Source: Euborellia annulipes
Lineage: Eukaryota > Arthropoda > Insecta > Dermaptera > Anisolabididae
Assembly (NCBI GenBank): GCA_023213315.1
Contig: JAKCPI010007844.1
Location: 1 to 64,000, forward strand
Reading direction: 5' to 3'
DNA: 64,000 nt
In this document: piece after piece, positions 39,080-52,000 of the stretch
How the letters are laid out: the number at the start of each line of letters is the position of its first letter
How positions within the stretch are numbered: position 1 is the first letter of the stretch
Position numbers and translations under genes: made by a program
The notes under the pieces: generated by a model
Databases searched by the model: none
What the model saw: the letters and a program-made list of their open reading frames with translations, nothing else
Told to the model about the DNA's origin: nothing

Positions 39080-39920
39080 TCTTTTATAAATTATACTTTT
39101 CATTTTTAAGAAATTAATCAAATTTTTTTATAAAAAACAATTTTAAAAGTTTTTATTTATTAAAATCCATTATATTAAATGGGACAAAAATCTGTTATAC
39201 AGAATTAAGAATTTTGCCGCACTTAAGTAATTAATTATACATCTTTTTTTTTTTTTATTTTTCAATTTTCGACTAGAGTATAAATAAATAAAATATAAAT
39301 AAATTAATTAAAAAAAACACTCAAAAAATAATAAAACATTTAAAGAGTTTTTTTTCCTCTATTCATATTAGGACCCATATGGAAAGGCAATTTTCAAGTT
39401 GGTCAAAAGTGTAATAATATACAAGGTTCAACATACTAGAGACTTTCAAAAACTTATGGCTAATACATGGAGGACTTATTTCAGCCAATTTTAACATTTA
39501 ATGTCTAATGAAGAAATGTACTTTTATCAATAATATTTAATTACAATATAAATTACAATGGATATTATTTAGTTATTTTTAAGTAAAATCTTATTTTGTT
39601 AACATTATAAGAGCCAACCATATTTTTAAGTACCTTAAAAATGGTTTTTAATATTTATGTTTCTATACCCTCCAGAGGTCTTAAGAGATTTACACTAATT
39701 AAATAATAATAAGTGCTTGATATCTAAAGTTTTGTGGCAGCATAAAAATGAATTGTGACTTTTTTTAGAATAAAAATATTATAAAAAAGAAAATGAGTCT
39801 TGCAATCATCAAAAAGATGAAATGCCCCTTTACTCGAATTAATCAAGTAAAGATTTGTGGGGAAGAAATGAGAAAAAGGAAATTAGAGAATTAAGACATA
39901 AATTTAGTGCAGCCTTATCA
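36737..39920. other. Region downstream of the SAM synthetase gene
   Basis: The 3' UTR must lie at its right end, but no canonical poly(A) signal is within 650 nt of the stop; minus-strand ATTAAA is at about 39646 and AATAAA words near 39150. The rest is AT-rich without genes. Confidence 0.4.
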
Positions 39921-40023
39921 TCATTCAATTAATTTTTTTGGTTGCTCCCAAGGAAAGATGTCTCTGCCAAAGTGACCATAAGCCGATGTTTGTTGGTAAA
40001 TGGGGTTTCGCAAATTCAATTCT
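39921..40023 (-). CDS. Sam-S: SAM synthetase last exon (residues 369-402 and stop)
   Basis: This 103-nt coding part has acceptor TTTTTCAG|AGAATTG. It encodes [20 protein letters not shown], then [13 protein letters not shown] and a stop. Three stops in a row (TGA TGA TAA) end the frame. The acceptor region UUCAGAGAA differs by one base from the METTL16/METT-10 methylation motif UACAGAGAA. No canonical AATAAA lies in the first 650 nt downstream; an ATTAAA variant is near 39646. Confidence 0.94.
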
Positions 40024-43000
40024 CTGAAAAATAAAGAATAATTCCCATTTATTCACTTTTTAATAAAGAATTATGATTTTAATGATAAGAATGAGGAGGT
40101 TGGGTTGAACCACGAGTTTCCATTTAAAATTCTTTGCATTAAAAAAAAAACAAAAAAAAACAAATTAGAAAAGAAAAAACAATGAAATAATTAAATCAGA
40201 AATGATACTAGGCTAATTAATCTGCTGGTCTCTTCTATTAATATAACTATACCCATTGGCGTCATTTGGGGGGGGGGGGGGAGGCAGGGGTCATTTGCCC
40301 CCCCCCCTAGGGCTCTATTTTTTATAAAATTTTATATTAGGCTATTCTAAATAAAATATTTCAAAATATATCTACGAGTATATAAACTGTAAAAAAATAA
40401 ATTAATTAAATTAAATATCTTTTGGGTACCTACAGTGGTACCTCGAGATACAAGTGCCCTAACATACGAGTTACTTGAGATACGAGCTGTCGAGCGAGCG
40501 GAATTTTGTTTTGAAATACGAGTGAAATATGAGATACGAAGAACGACTAGCTGCAAAAAAGTAGCACTGGTCGTGCATCGGAACTATTTAATGTCACTTG
40601 CCTAACTGCTTTGAGATACGAGCAAATTGATATACGAGCAAGGTGACGGAACGAATAAACTCGTATCTCGAGGTATCACTGTATTTGTAAGTAAATTTTA
40701 AGAAAAACAAGTTTGCCCCCCCCCCCCACAAAGAAAAAGTTAAAATAACTACTGACTATATATACTTAATCTTCTCTGAAATTAATCTAAGAACAGCTAA
40801 AGTAAAGTTAGTAAATAATTAAATAGAAAAGGAGTCAGTCTATAGGCAAATAGATGCTTCAATCCTCACAAAAAAGAAAAAATAAAAACAAATTTAATAA
40901 TAATGCTAAAGAATGTATTAATGGCACTTTTTAAAACAAAGTTTTGTCCCCGATGGGGACGATACTAGTGTAAATTAAAATGATTTTTCTCAGAAATAAT
41001 TTTCAATCATAGATGAATCAAGAGTAGCAAATACAAAAAACATCATAGAAAAATCAATTTAATGCTAAGATTTATTCTATCACATAATATTCTTGTTTGA
41101 ATTAATTAAAGTTCAACAAATATTTTTTCGTATTATTCTTTTATGTAGACTCATATACAAATATTATTTCTACTTACTTAACAATTTTTCCTGGGCGAAG
41201 ATCAAAATTATTTCTAATAATTGCTAATAATTCTCTTTGTGTTTTCTTGCTTGTACCATAATCAAAAACAGTAATAGACAAAGGTTCGGCGACACCAATT
41301 GCATAAGAAACCTAAAAAAAAAAGTTATTTTAATATGAGAAATTGAAAAATTAATTAGAATTAGATTTATACGACAGTAAGCTGAAAAGCTTTTGGCCTG
41401 GAAAGTGAAGACTGTTTTTTAGTCAAAAAAAGCCTTTATTTTCACTTTGTCCAATGTTTCTGGATTCTTTTTAAAACGGTCCAAACAGGGATAAAAAAAT
41501 TTTGTAGCTTGTTTTTTATCAACACCTTGCCAAAAGTCCACTTTAAACTTTTCATAAACTTGGCATTCGTTTTTCTCACACATATATATATATATATATA
41601 TATCAAATGTTCTGGAAGGTTTCCGCGACCGGATGTATGCAAAGATAAGTTTTCTCGGGTTAAGTCGCGTGGGGTGCTGAGATTTACTCGACGTTTCGGC
41701 TCTCTTTTTGGAGCCATTTTCAAGAGAAGGAAGTTAGGATGTAAACAGCCCCCCTCCACCATTACATTCTAACTTCCTTCTCTCTTGAAAATGGCTCCAA
41801 AAGAGAGCCGAAACGTCGAGTAAATCTCAGCACCCCACGCGACTTAACCCGAGAAAACTTATCTTTGCATATATATATATATCAATCAATAGCAGAGAAC
41901 ATACATTTTATTTTTGTTTATAACATCTCTTTTATTGTGGAAGTGTTAAAAAAATTTGTATTTTTATTGATTTTATTTTATATTGATATTTTGTAATTTC
42001 ATATGTACGTATTGTAAGGGATGGCCGAGTAGCCCTACCCTAAAAAAAAAAAAAAAACATCTCTTTCATATTCAAAAAACTTTATTGATAGCAAAGCCAT
42101 TTCTGTCCTAGTAAATTTTCCCTCGTGACTTAAATAATCACTCCATTTTTTCCCTGTTGCAAAAATCATTTGACCTTTTTTTTCGCGTGAATCTCATTCG
42201 ACCTTTTTTTTTTTAGTATACGTGTCTAAGCCCATCTTTTCAAACTTAAGTTTCGGCTGATTTTTCGCCGAAACCGAAACTTTGGTCGGTTCCTAATTAA
42301 GAGAGTCACGAGGAAATTATATTTATGTAAAGAAACTACTACGCTACTTATTTATTATTTATCATTCTTAAAAATCAATGCAATTAATTATCATATAATA
42401 AATATTTTTTTGAAAAGAGTCAGCTTTAAAAAATCATAATAGTGTTTATAAAAATAAATAAATTATAATAGTGTTTATTTGTTGAAGATGTATAAATATT
42501 TGACAGGGCCTGTTCTTGTAGCGGTATACCTGTGATTAGATCATGAGAGAAAATAAATGACGGCGAAAGGTTAGATCCTCAAGATAATATTCAAGAAAAT
42601 ATTGTTCAATTAAATATTGAGCAGCTTTTAGTAAATAAACCTTTATTTTGTAGTAATCAAGAAAATGATAAGATAAACATATTCTAGTTCAAAGTCAAAC
42701 GGAGAAATGAATGAGGTCATATCAATTGTGAGGATCTAGAGAAAATAATCTATTATCAAAGCAAAAGAAAATAGAGATAATGCACTCTTGGTGCAGTTTT
42801 ATTGATTTAGAGTTAATTAATATGATTTTTCTCAGTAAAAGATTTGGTTTCACATGTGAATCAATTAGCAAATACACAATACACATCATAGAAAAATCAT
42901 ATCAATTTTAAAAAGATAGCGAAATTAAAAAAAAATTAATTTTTCGTTATATAAGGAAAGCTGTCTTGAATTTTCAAAAAAAAAAAAATAAATAAATAAT

Positions 43001-46000
43001 CATATTTTTCCTTAAGAGTCCATCACAATGCGCCAAAAACAATATAGGGATAGTCATGGATTTTAAATATTTTATAAACTTATTTGAAAATGATAAGAGC
43101 CCTGGAAATAAAGGTGCCAAATTTTCAAGAGTTTTATAATAATTATGGAATTTAAGCAAATGTTTGAGGAGGAGAAACGGTCAAGGAGTCATAAGTTGAG
43201 AATATTCTAGATTTATCAATATTAAAACACAAATATTTTCTCAATGCCAATTAATCAATTGTTCCTTGAGCATAATTTTTCCAGACTGCTCGCTATTACA
43301 CCGAACACTTGATAATAAGAAGAAATTATAAATGATTCGACCAAAATGAAGCTGCTTTTAGAGAAGTCGAACGAAGAAGAAGCAAAATTTTATAACCTTC
43401 CTATATATATGCTTGTATAAAACATGAACTAAAAATAATAATAATTTTGGGTCATATTCTTTGTGTATTTATTTATTAATAAATAAGAAATTACTTATAT
43501 AATATTTAAGATACTTATATATTTGTGGCGCCGAATTTGGGTACATTTCTTATGGAATTCATTCAATCATTTGAAATAAATAGGGATGGGGTCTAAATGG
43601 CCTTAGATGCCAAAAAAGACCTTTTAAAAAAAAAAAAAATTTTCTAGTAATCTTAATTTTTTTTCCACCACTCACACCCTTTTCCCATACACACGGACTT
43701 TTCAGCAACTCAGGCCATATAAGACTTTTAAGATACTAATATTTTTAATAGATATATTGGAGGTCCAAGCTTGACCATTTGGTAACCAAAAAGAAAGGTG
43801 TAGTGGCGAGCTGACCTACTATACCATTTGGCTTAAATGCCTGGACCCTCAATAGATATATTCATAAATAATGGTTATAGTAAAAAAAAAGTCTTATATG
43901 GCCTAAGTTGCCGAAAAGACTGAGTGTATTGTGGTGAGTGTGAGTGTTAAAAAAAAAAAACTACCCCTATATTGTTATTGGGGGATTGAGACGGAGAACT
44001 AAATTGCCCTCGGGCCTTGGTGTAGTGGCCAGTCCTCTAAAGTGCTGGCCAATTGTAACAAGCGTCGCGGGTTCGCATCCCGTCTCATGCTAAATGGCCT
44101 TCGATGTCGAAAAAGACCTTAATTAAAATAAAAAAGAACTAAATAAATAAAATCAATATCAAACAAACTTCCTTTTGGTGTTTTGTTTGTTTTCAAAGTT
44201 TAAAATTGATATATCTGAGAATATATTTGTGGATTAGTACTATCTGCGCCAGTGTCCACTTCAAATAATATTATTTTAAAAGAGAAAGAAAGATCATTTT
44301 GTTCTTAACCAATACTGAGGGTATTTTGAGGATCTCACCTGGACAAGACATCGTTTGCAGAGATCGGCTTTGACAAGTGATTTGGCTACCCATCGTGCAG
44401 CATATGCAGCGGAACGATCAACTTTAGTGAAGTCTTTACCACTAAACGCCCCCCTCCATGAGCTCCCCAACCTCCATATGTGTCAACTATAATCTTGCGA
44501 CCTGTGAGTCCAGCATCTGATTGAGGTCCTCCTACGACGAAGAGGCCACAAGGATTTATATGGAAAACGGTGCGGTCATCCAAATAACGTTCGGGAATTA
44601 CTTCCCGAATCACTCGTTCCATAACCTAAAACAAAAATATTACAAATAATTTTACTATGAGTATTAATTTTTACTTTCTCTTACCTATATATATAATATA
44701 TAGAGATAAAGTATTGTGTCAAGTCAAAAATTCTATGTCGAGATTTTGATGTTTTGAGGTGAAGGGTGATCTGTCTGTCTGTGTTTATGGGTGTGTAACG
44801 ATTTTGAGGATGAAGGAATTGAGCTACAAGAATGAAATTTGATATTTAAGTTAGGTACCCTTTTGATTAAAATTCATAAATCAACTATTTTTTATATGCC
44901 CTTGAAAAAGTATGTCAGTAAAATTTTTCGAGAAAATTGTTTGAAGTAGGCCTACACTTTTACTGATGTATTTCAGATTTTTCAAATTCACTTTTCGGGT
45001 CTTCCTTCCATAGACCTAAGGTTAAATTCCTATGGGGGATGCATGGATATTTCGATTCAAAAGGGAGCCCCTGGGGTCTCCCGTGGATTAGGATTCTGTA
45101 TTTAACAGCGGTTCCCATGGGCGTAGCCAGGAGGAGGGAGGGAGGGGCCTTTGCACCCCAATTTTTATAAATGGAGGTTTACTTCTTTTAAATTCGTATG
45201 ATGAAGTTCACTATAATTAAATCAAAGTAAGTTACTTTATTATACAGAAATTTTATTGCCAGACAACTAACTGTTGTGTACCCATCTCACAGTTTCGGTC
45301 CAAAAGGACCATCATCAGGCCTGTTTGTATGTACATGTATGTTTCAGGCCTGATGATTGTTCTTTTCGGATCGAAACTGTGAGATGGGTACACAACAGTT
45401 AGTTGTCTGGCAATAAAATTTCTGTATAATAAAGTAACATACTTTGATTTAATTATAGTGAACTTCATCATACGAATTTAAAAGAAGTAAACCTCCAATT
45501 ATAAAAATTTAAAATTATATATATACACTGGGCGGCATATCAAAAAAGGTTGGGAACCGCTGGTATATAAAATATGAGATCAAAATTTTTAAAAATAACC
45601 ATAGTTTAATTTCAATCAGTCAATATTTAAAATGCAAGTTTGGACTAAGGTGATATGGGAAACTAAATATATCTTGACACAAAAAAAAATTCCGCTGTGG
45701 GACCATTCATACCAGATTTGTTATTTTCTTATATTGAATGAATAGTGTAATATTTAATATTCATATCGATTTTAATAAATCTCCACGAGGTGAATGAGGT
45801 CTGCCCTTATATTCTGTAAAATTCACCTATATATGTAAATTATTTTATTTTAGAATTTATCAAAGAAAATTATGAAATTTTTATTTACAATTAAATTATT
45901 ACCTGTTTACGTAATTCTTCCAATTCAATTTTCTCAGAATGTTGCACTGAAACAACAAGTGTGTGTACTCGAAGAGGAATGCATGCTCCTTGGCGCATAT

Positions 46001-49000
46001 AATATTCGCATGTGACCTTAAAAAAAAAAAAAAAAAAAAAACTATATTAAAGATGTTTTACTTAATTTAATAAAACGTTTAGTAATAAACATATTTTCTG
46101 AATACTCTTAACTTGAATTTCTATAATATTTTATTTTTCTAATTACACTACTCGGCAAAATGAAATTTTTTTTCGAGCCCCGAGATAATTCCTTCAGATT
46201 CTTAAGTAAAATGACCTCCTGAATAAAAATATGGCCTTCGTTTTCCCCTACCAAGTTCCGTTTTCAGGGGACAGCTCCCTACTTATTTCCACCCCTTTTC
46301 GTTAATCTTAGGACCATGATTTAAATTTGGAGGAATGAAAAGGAATATTTTAGCCTTAATATTTCTTCAGAAGGTCTAAAGAGGTGAAAAGTTCAAAAAC
46401 ATGGATCCCCTGGATCCAGGGGGGGGGGTGGGAGAGGATTTTGTCCCTCAAATTGCAAAAAACCATTAAAAATTATAGATATTTTCTGTTTTTTTTTTTT
46501 CGCCGTTTTTTCTCTGGTTTTCTACATATTCCATCTAACAGACCTCCCTCATCCTTCCCTAAACATCCCTCAACAAAAAAAAAAAATATATATAGGATAG
46601 TCAGGTGTGAGCGATTCCTAAGCTCTCGCAAGAAGATGTAAGATTTACAGCTCCACGCTGCGCAGTTGGTCAAATTCGCAAATATTGAAGAACATGAAAG
46701 AATGTGTATAATTTTAAATTTGTAAAGATCCGCACAAAAAAAAGATAATTATATTTGAGAATTCGACCGACTGTGCAACGTGGAGCTGTGAAGCTTACAT
46801 CTCCTTGCGAGGGCTTCGAGATCGCTCACGCTTCACCCGCTTTATCCTTTTGTTTGAGGGATGTTTAAGGGAGGGTGAGGGAGGTCTGTTAGCTGGAATA
46901 TGTAGAAAAGCAGTGAAAAAACTGCGAAAAAAAAATTGATAATTTTTAATGAGTGTTTTGCAATTTGAATGATAAAATCCTTCCCCACATCCCCACCCCC
47001 CTTGGTAAATAAATAACGTTTTGTTTTTAAGAAAAATTAATTATTAATGATTTTCTCTAAAACTTGTACATTGCCCCTTTCAAAGTATTCTCCTTGAGAA
47101 GCTATACTTATAATTTTTTTGACAGCTGTTTCCCCAGATAGAAGAATAGTGGGAATTCAAATTTTCTTTTTTTAATTTATGCGTTTTTTTTTTTAATTTC
47201 TTTAGTTGATTCAAATCTCTTGCCTTTCAAGGCTCTCTTGAATTTTTCAAACAGAAGAAAGTCCGCTAGGGCTAGGGGATGACGGTCATAGAGTATTTTT
47301 TTGTATTGATACTAATAATAATGTGTGAATTAGTGAGTGTGTGATGCACCATGACAACGCACATGGTGGCCGGAGGGGTTGGGGGGGGAAAGAAACTATT
47401 TAATCTGAGTTGCTCATTCGTTATTGCACAAAATGCGCTATGACAGTCAATTCCCAGCTTCCATTCTCAACAGAGCTGATCCCTGTTCACTTTCTTATTT
47501 CTGAAACTCAAAAGGTGAAACTAAAGGACAGAGATTTGACTCATATTTTTAAAAAAAATCATAGAAAGGAAAAAACAACTTCAGAAGATGATTTTTCAAT
47601 GTCCTCTTAACATTGGAAACAACTGTCAAGTTAATTGTTAGGAGAGTATTTTGAAGGGCAATTCCAATAACTTAGGCTGGTCGTCTACTGGAAGTGCAAA
47701 CGCGCGACCGCTACAAGAGCGATAATCTGTAGTCGACAACAAGAGTCGCGGCTACACGCGACAGGGCTCGTATAGTGCACGCGACTTCGCGCTGCATTTG
47801 ATATAAAATATCTTATACATTTCTAAGTGAATTTAAAACATATCCATATCATTTGAATAAATAATTAAATTTAAATATAAAACCAAGATAAAAATGTGAA
47901 AAATTATTTATTTTCGCTAATTTTAAAATAATCTTATTTTGTCCCACAAATTGAATATCGACATTTTTGTCTTTGTTTTATTTAATTGCATCAATTTATT
48001 AACAAGAAATAGTGTTGTGGGTTTTTTTTGCAGGGAAGAGTATTTTAGATTGAAAAAACACAGGAATAATAGCGACAGCGGGCTAGAGATCCCATTTATT
48101 TGGATTTGGGATCTGTAGCGCGTTGTCGCTCGGAGTGAATAGTCGCGTGTTGTCGCACGTTGTAGTGGACGAGCTTCAATTAATTCACACACATTGGGAT
48201 CTGTAGCACGTTTACGCTTATTACCGCTCGTGTAGTGTAAGCACGATGACGCACGTTTACGCTTCCAGTAGACGACCAGTCTTGTTTTTAAAAAAATCAG
48301 TGCTCAAACTTTTTGATTATCTATGGGACATATTAAAAATTTTAGAAATAGCAACAGAAAAAGTTGATGAGTTAAGCTTGTTAGTTATAGTCAGAATTTT
48401 CAAATAGGTTTATATATATACAGTATATATAGGGACTATATATATATATTGTATAAACCCCATCACTAAGATGACAAATTTGGAAAATTATATTTATTTG
48501 GATAGAATCATAATTGTGATAAATTATTAATTAAAATGTTTATTTCCTAAAGTTCAACTTTAAATTTTAATTGAATAAAAATGACTTTTCTCAGTTGTAA
48601 ATTTCAATCATGGTTGATCAAGAGTAGCAAATACAAAAAACAAACATCATTGAAAAATCATTTGCACATTATCGATAGAAATATAATACGTTTTCGTTTT
48701 TTATTATTATATATATTTATATTATATAATACGTTTTGTTTTATATTATCGATAGAAATATAATACGTTTTCTTTATAAAACAAAAAATTAATTTTTTGG
48801 TTAAATGAATTTTGTTAGCGTCAGAATATTTCATCTAAAATTGTTTATGCTTCATTTTATTATTTCGATCTCAAAGTTTTAATTTAGTTTGATCTGCTAC
48901 AAGAAAAACTTCCACATATTCATTAATTGTTTAAATATGAATTAATAACAAATAAAAAATGTTATATAAAAATAATACCTGAGTCTTGCTATCGGGTCGA

Positions 49001-52000
49001 GCCCACCAAAATTCACCATTGCGCCTAAGCTCGGCCAATTTTTGATTTAAACTGTGGGCAAGAACAACTGTGAGGGGCATGCATTGTTCAGTTTCATCTG
49101 TAGCATAGCCGAACATCAAGCCCTTAAAATAAAAAAAAGTATAATTAATTAATTAATATTTTAATTAAAAAAAATAAAATTATTTAATATATTAGATTAG
49201 AAAATAATTTTCAAGATAATGTCTAATATTAAATTGATTAAAAATATAAATAATATATATAATTATGTAGTATATCTATTGTATAGCATGTTAATATAGA
49301 TAAACAATAAAATTTATGGAATTAAATGAACATTTTTTATATAATGAGAAAGATTAAACCAAGATTTTAAGCTAATAACAAATATTCAAAATGTATCAAT
49401 AAATAAAATGATTCCCTTATTAGTAGAAACCCTAACAAACATGCAAATTGTTAAATTTAATATTACAAACCCATTAGATGAATTATAAGGAATTCAGAAT
49501 ATAGGGAAAGTTTTTATTTAATTTAATATCATCTGGGATTTTATAAGTGTCTATGCGCTTTTTTTAATGTTGATATATTAAGAGAAATATAAAAAAAGAA
49601 AAAGATTGTAGCTTAACGCCAAGCGTAATAAAATATTTTTTTTTTTTTTTTTATAAACCACAACCAATTAAAATAAATATAGGATTTGTTGGTAGATGAG
49701 GTGTCACCTGGTCTCCGGCGCCTACGTCGTCATTATCACGATTGAGATGAACTCCGGCAGCAATATTTGGAGACTGTTGGTCAAGAGCCACGAGAACATT
49801 GCAGATCTTGTAGTCGAAACCTGTATGTGGAGTGGGCAAGGCGCCAAAAAGGCTTTAATCATGGCCAAGGTTACCAATAAAAAGAGAAATCAACGGGAAA
49901 TGTAAATATTATGATTTTTCTCAGTAAAATTTTTTATAATCATGGTTTATCAAGAGTAGCAAATACTTGATATATATATATCCATCATTGAAAAATCATA
50001 AAATATAGAAATTTATATCTTTTATATATATATATCTGTCGGGCGAAAGTTTTGAGTACTATATTGTAATCAATATTTGTTGCTTCTACAATGATCAAAT
50101 TGGTGTTGTACAGTGAACGCCAAAGTTAAGTCCCACCCATGCGTTTTCTACTTGTGATTATTCATTGTTTTTATAAAAGAAAATGAAAATTTTTATTGGA
50201 AATTTTCAAGGTTTGAACCATGAAAGTTTCCATTAAAAAAATATATAATATTTTTTTAAAAACAATAAAATAATCACAAGTAGGAAACGCATGGATGGGA
50301 CTTAATATTGTCCCTTCTAATACTGTACATCAACAAACAGCTCAGAACAACTACATATGTGATGCGGAAAGTGAAAAGGGACCTCTCGTCGGAAATTTCA
50401 CAAATTGAGTTATTGATATATTATTGTAGAGGATAATTTCCTGAACATTTTAAGACCAAAAGCACTAAGATATTCTCAAAAACTAAAAAATGTACAGTCT
50501 TTCAAAAACGGGATTTTGAGAAAAACTATTTATTTACTACATTTAAGGTTACTAAATCGATTATTTTGTAGTATTTATCGGATTCCTAACGCTAAAATTA
50601 CCGAATAAACCTGTATAGGAAATATTGAAGAATCGTATTCAATTGAAACTCAAATTAGCTAATTCGAATAAAATGCCCTTACCGATAATTTTACTTCGGC
50701 GACAAGAGGTCCCTTTTCACTTTCCGCATCACATATTTATCTCCTTCTTGTCTTAAGATCAAAAAAAGAAAACTTTTCTGGTCTCTTCCAAACACTTGTA
50801 GCGTTTCAGTTCCTAACCATTTCAAAATATTTGAAAATTAAAAAAATGCAGCTACCTTTGTTATGATAAAATTTTTTTTATTATAAATGCTACACTTCTA
50901 TTACCTAAATTTAGAAAAATTTGTATATTTCAAAAAACCCATTTCTAGAAAGTTGTCTTTTCGGGATGCTAAAAAGCGAATGCACTTCTGTTTCAAATAT
51001 AGTCATCAGAAATAGTTGTTTTATTTATTTATTTATTTTTTTAATATAGAATTGAACTTCAAGATCTAGGAGCTATCTTTTTCCAAATAAAATGATTATA
51101 ATGAAGTCACCATTTCAGGTAAGGTTTAAATGTTTTATTTCAAATACAACCAACTTTAAGTTTTCTCAAATAAATATCTATAAGGATAAACTCAAACTTA
51201 TGACCGACAGTGTTGATATTCAAATTGACGTTTTATTAGATATACTAATATTTATGAGTTATTTTTTTACAAATGATATATATATATATACATGGAAAAC
51301 CTTTCAAGAAAAAATATTTATTTATCAACAAATTAAAATAAAAACAATTTTAATAAATTACGATGTTAATATTTATTTTTTAATTAAAATGATCAATATT
51401 TAAATTTATCAAACAAGTTTTACATCTCATGTTGATTAGTATATCTAATAGATATTAAACTATTTCCTTTAATCATTAAGTTCAAATATTTTTTTTTTAA
51501 TTGAATGATAAAAGAAAATAATAGTTTATTAAGATATAGAAAAAGAAATAGGCAAAGAAGGAAACATTTTAAGTGAACTATTTTAAAAATAAATAGCAAC
51601 TTATGATATGATCAAATTCCATGTTCCTATCATATTTATTTTTGGTCTCTTTTTCTGAATTTGTTTATTTCCGATAACTCAAGAACATTTGAATAATGTA
51701 TGTGAAATATTCTTTTGTCTTATTTTAGGTAATTTGAGTAACAACTTAAAAGCCAGTGTTTCATTATTCATTTATATATGACTTTCGCTCAAGCCTCAAC
51801 GATATATTAGAATATGGGGTCAATTTCAATAAGCATCAGCAGTTTCATAATTCCATGTGCATATATGAAATATATATAAACAAGAACATGGGAAGCATAA
51901 ACTTATAAAAAAAGATTCAGTTGAGAATTACCGCAACTAAACTAATTTTGAAGATTTCTGAACAAAATATATTTAATTCCAAACCAAAATTATCAATTCT

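Noticed and set aside
44005..44134. Processed tRNA pseudogene
   Set aside because: The non-tRNA core and tail are shared with other copies, so it is a SINE.
49651..49839. Exon 4b extended as an ORF beyond the donor (…[11 protein letters not shown])
   Set aside because: GACCAG|GTGACA is a good donor, and GAGDQ must join exon 5 to complete GAGDQG.
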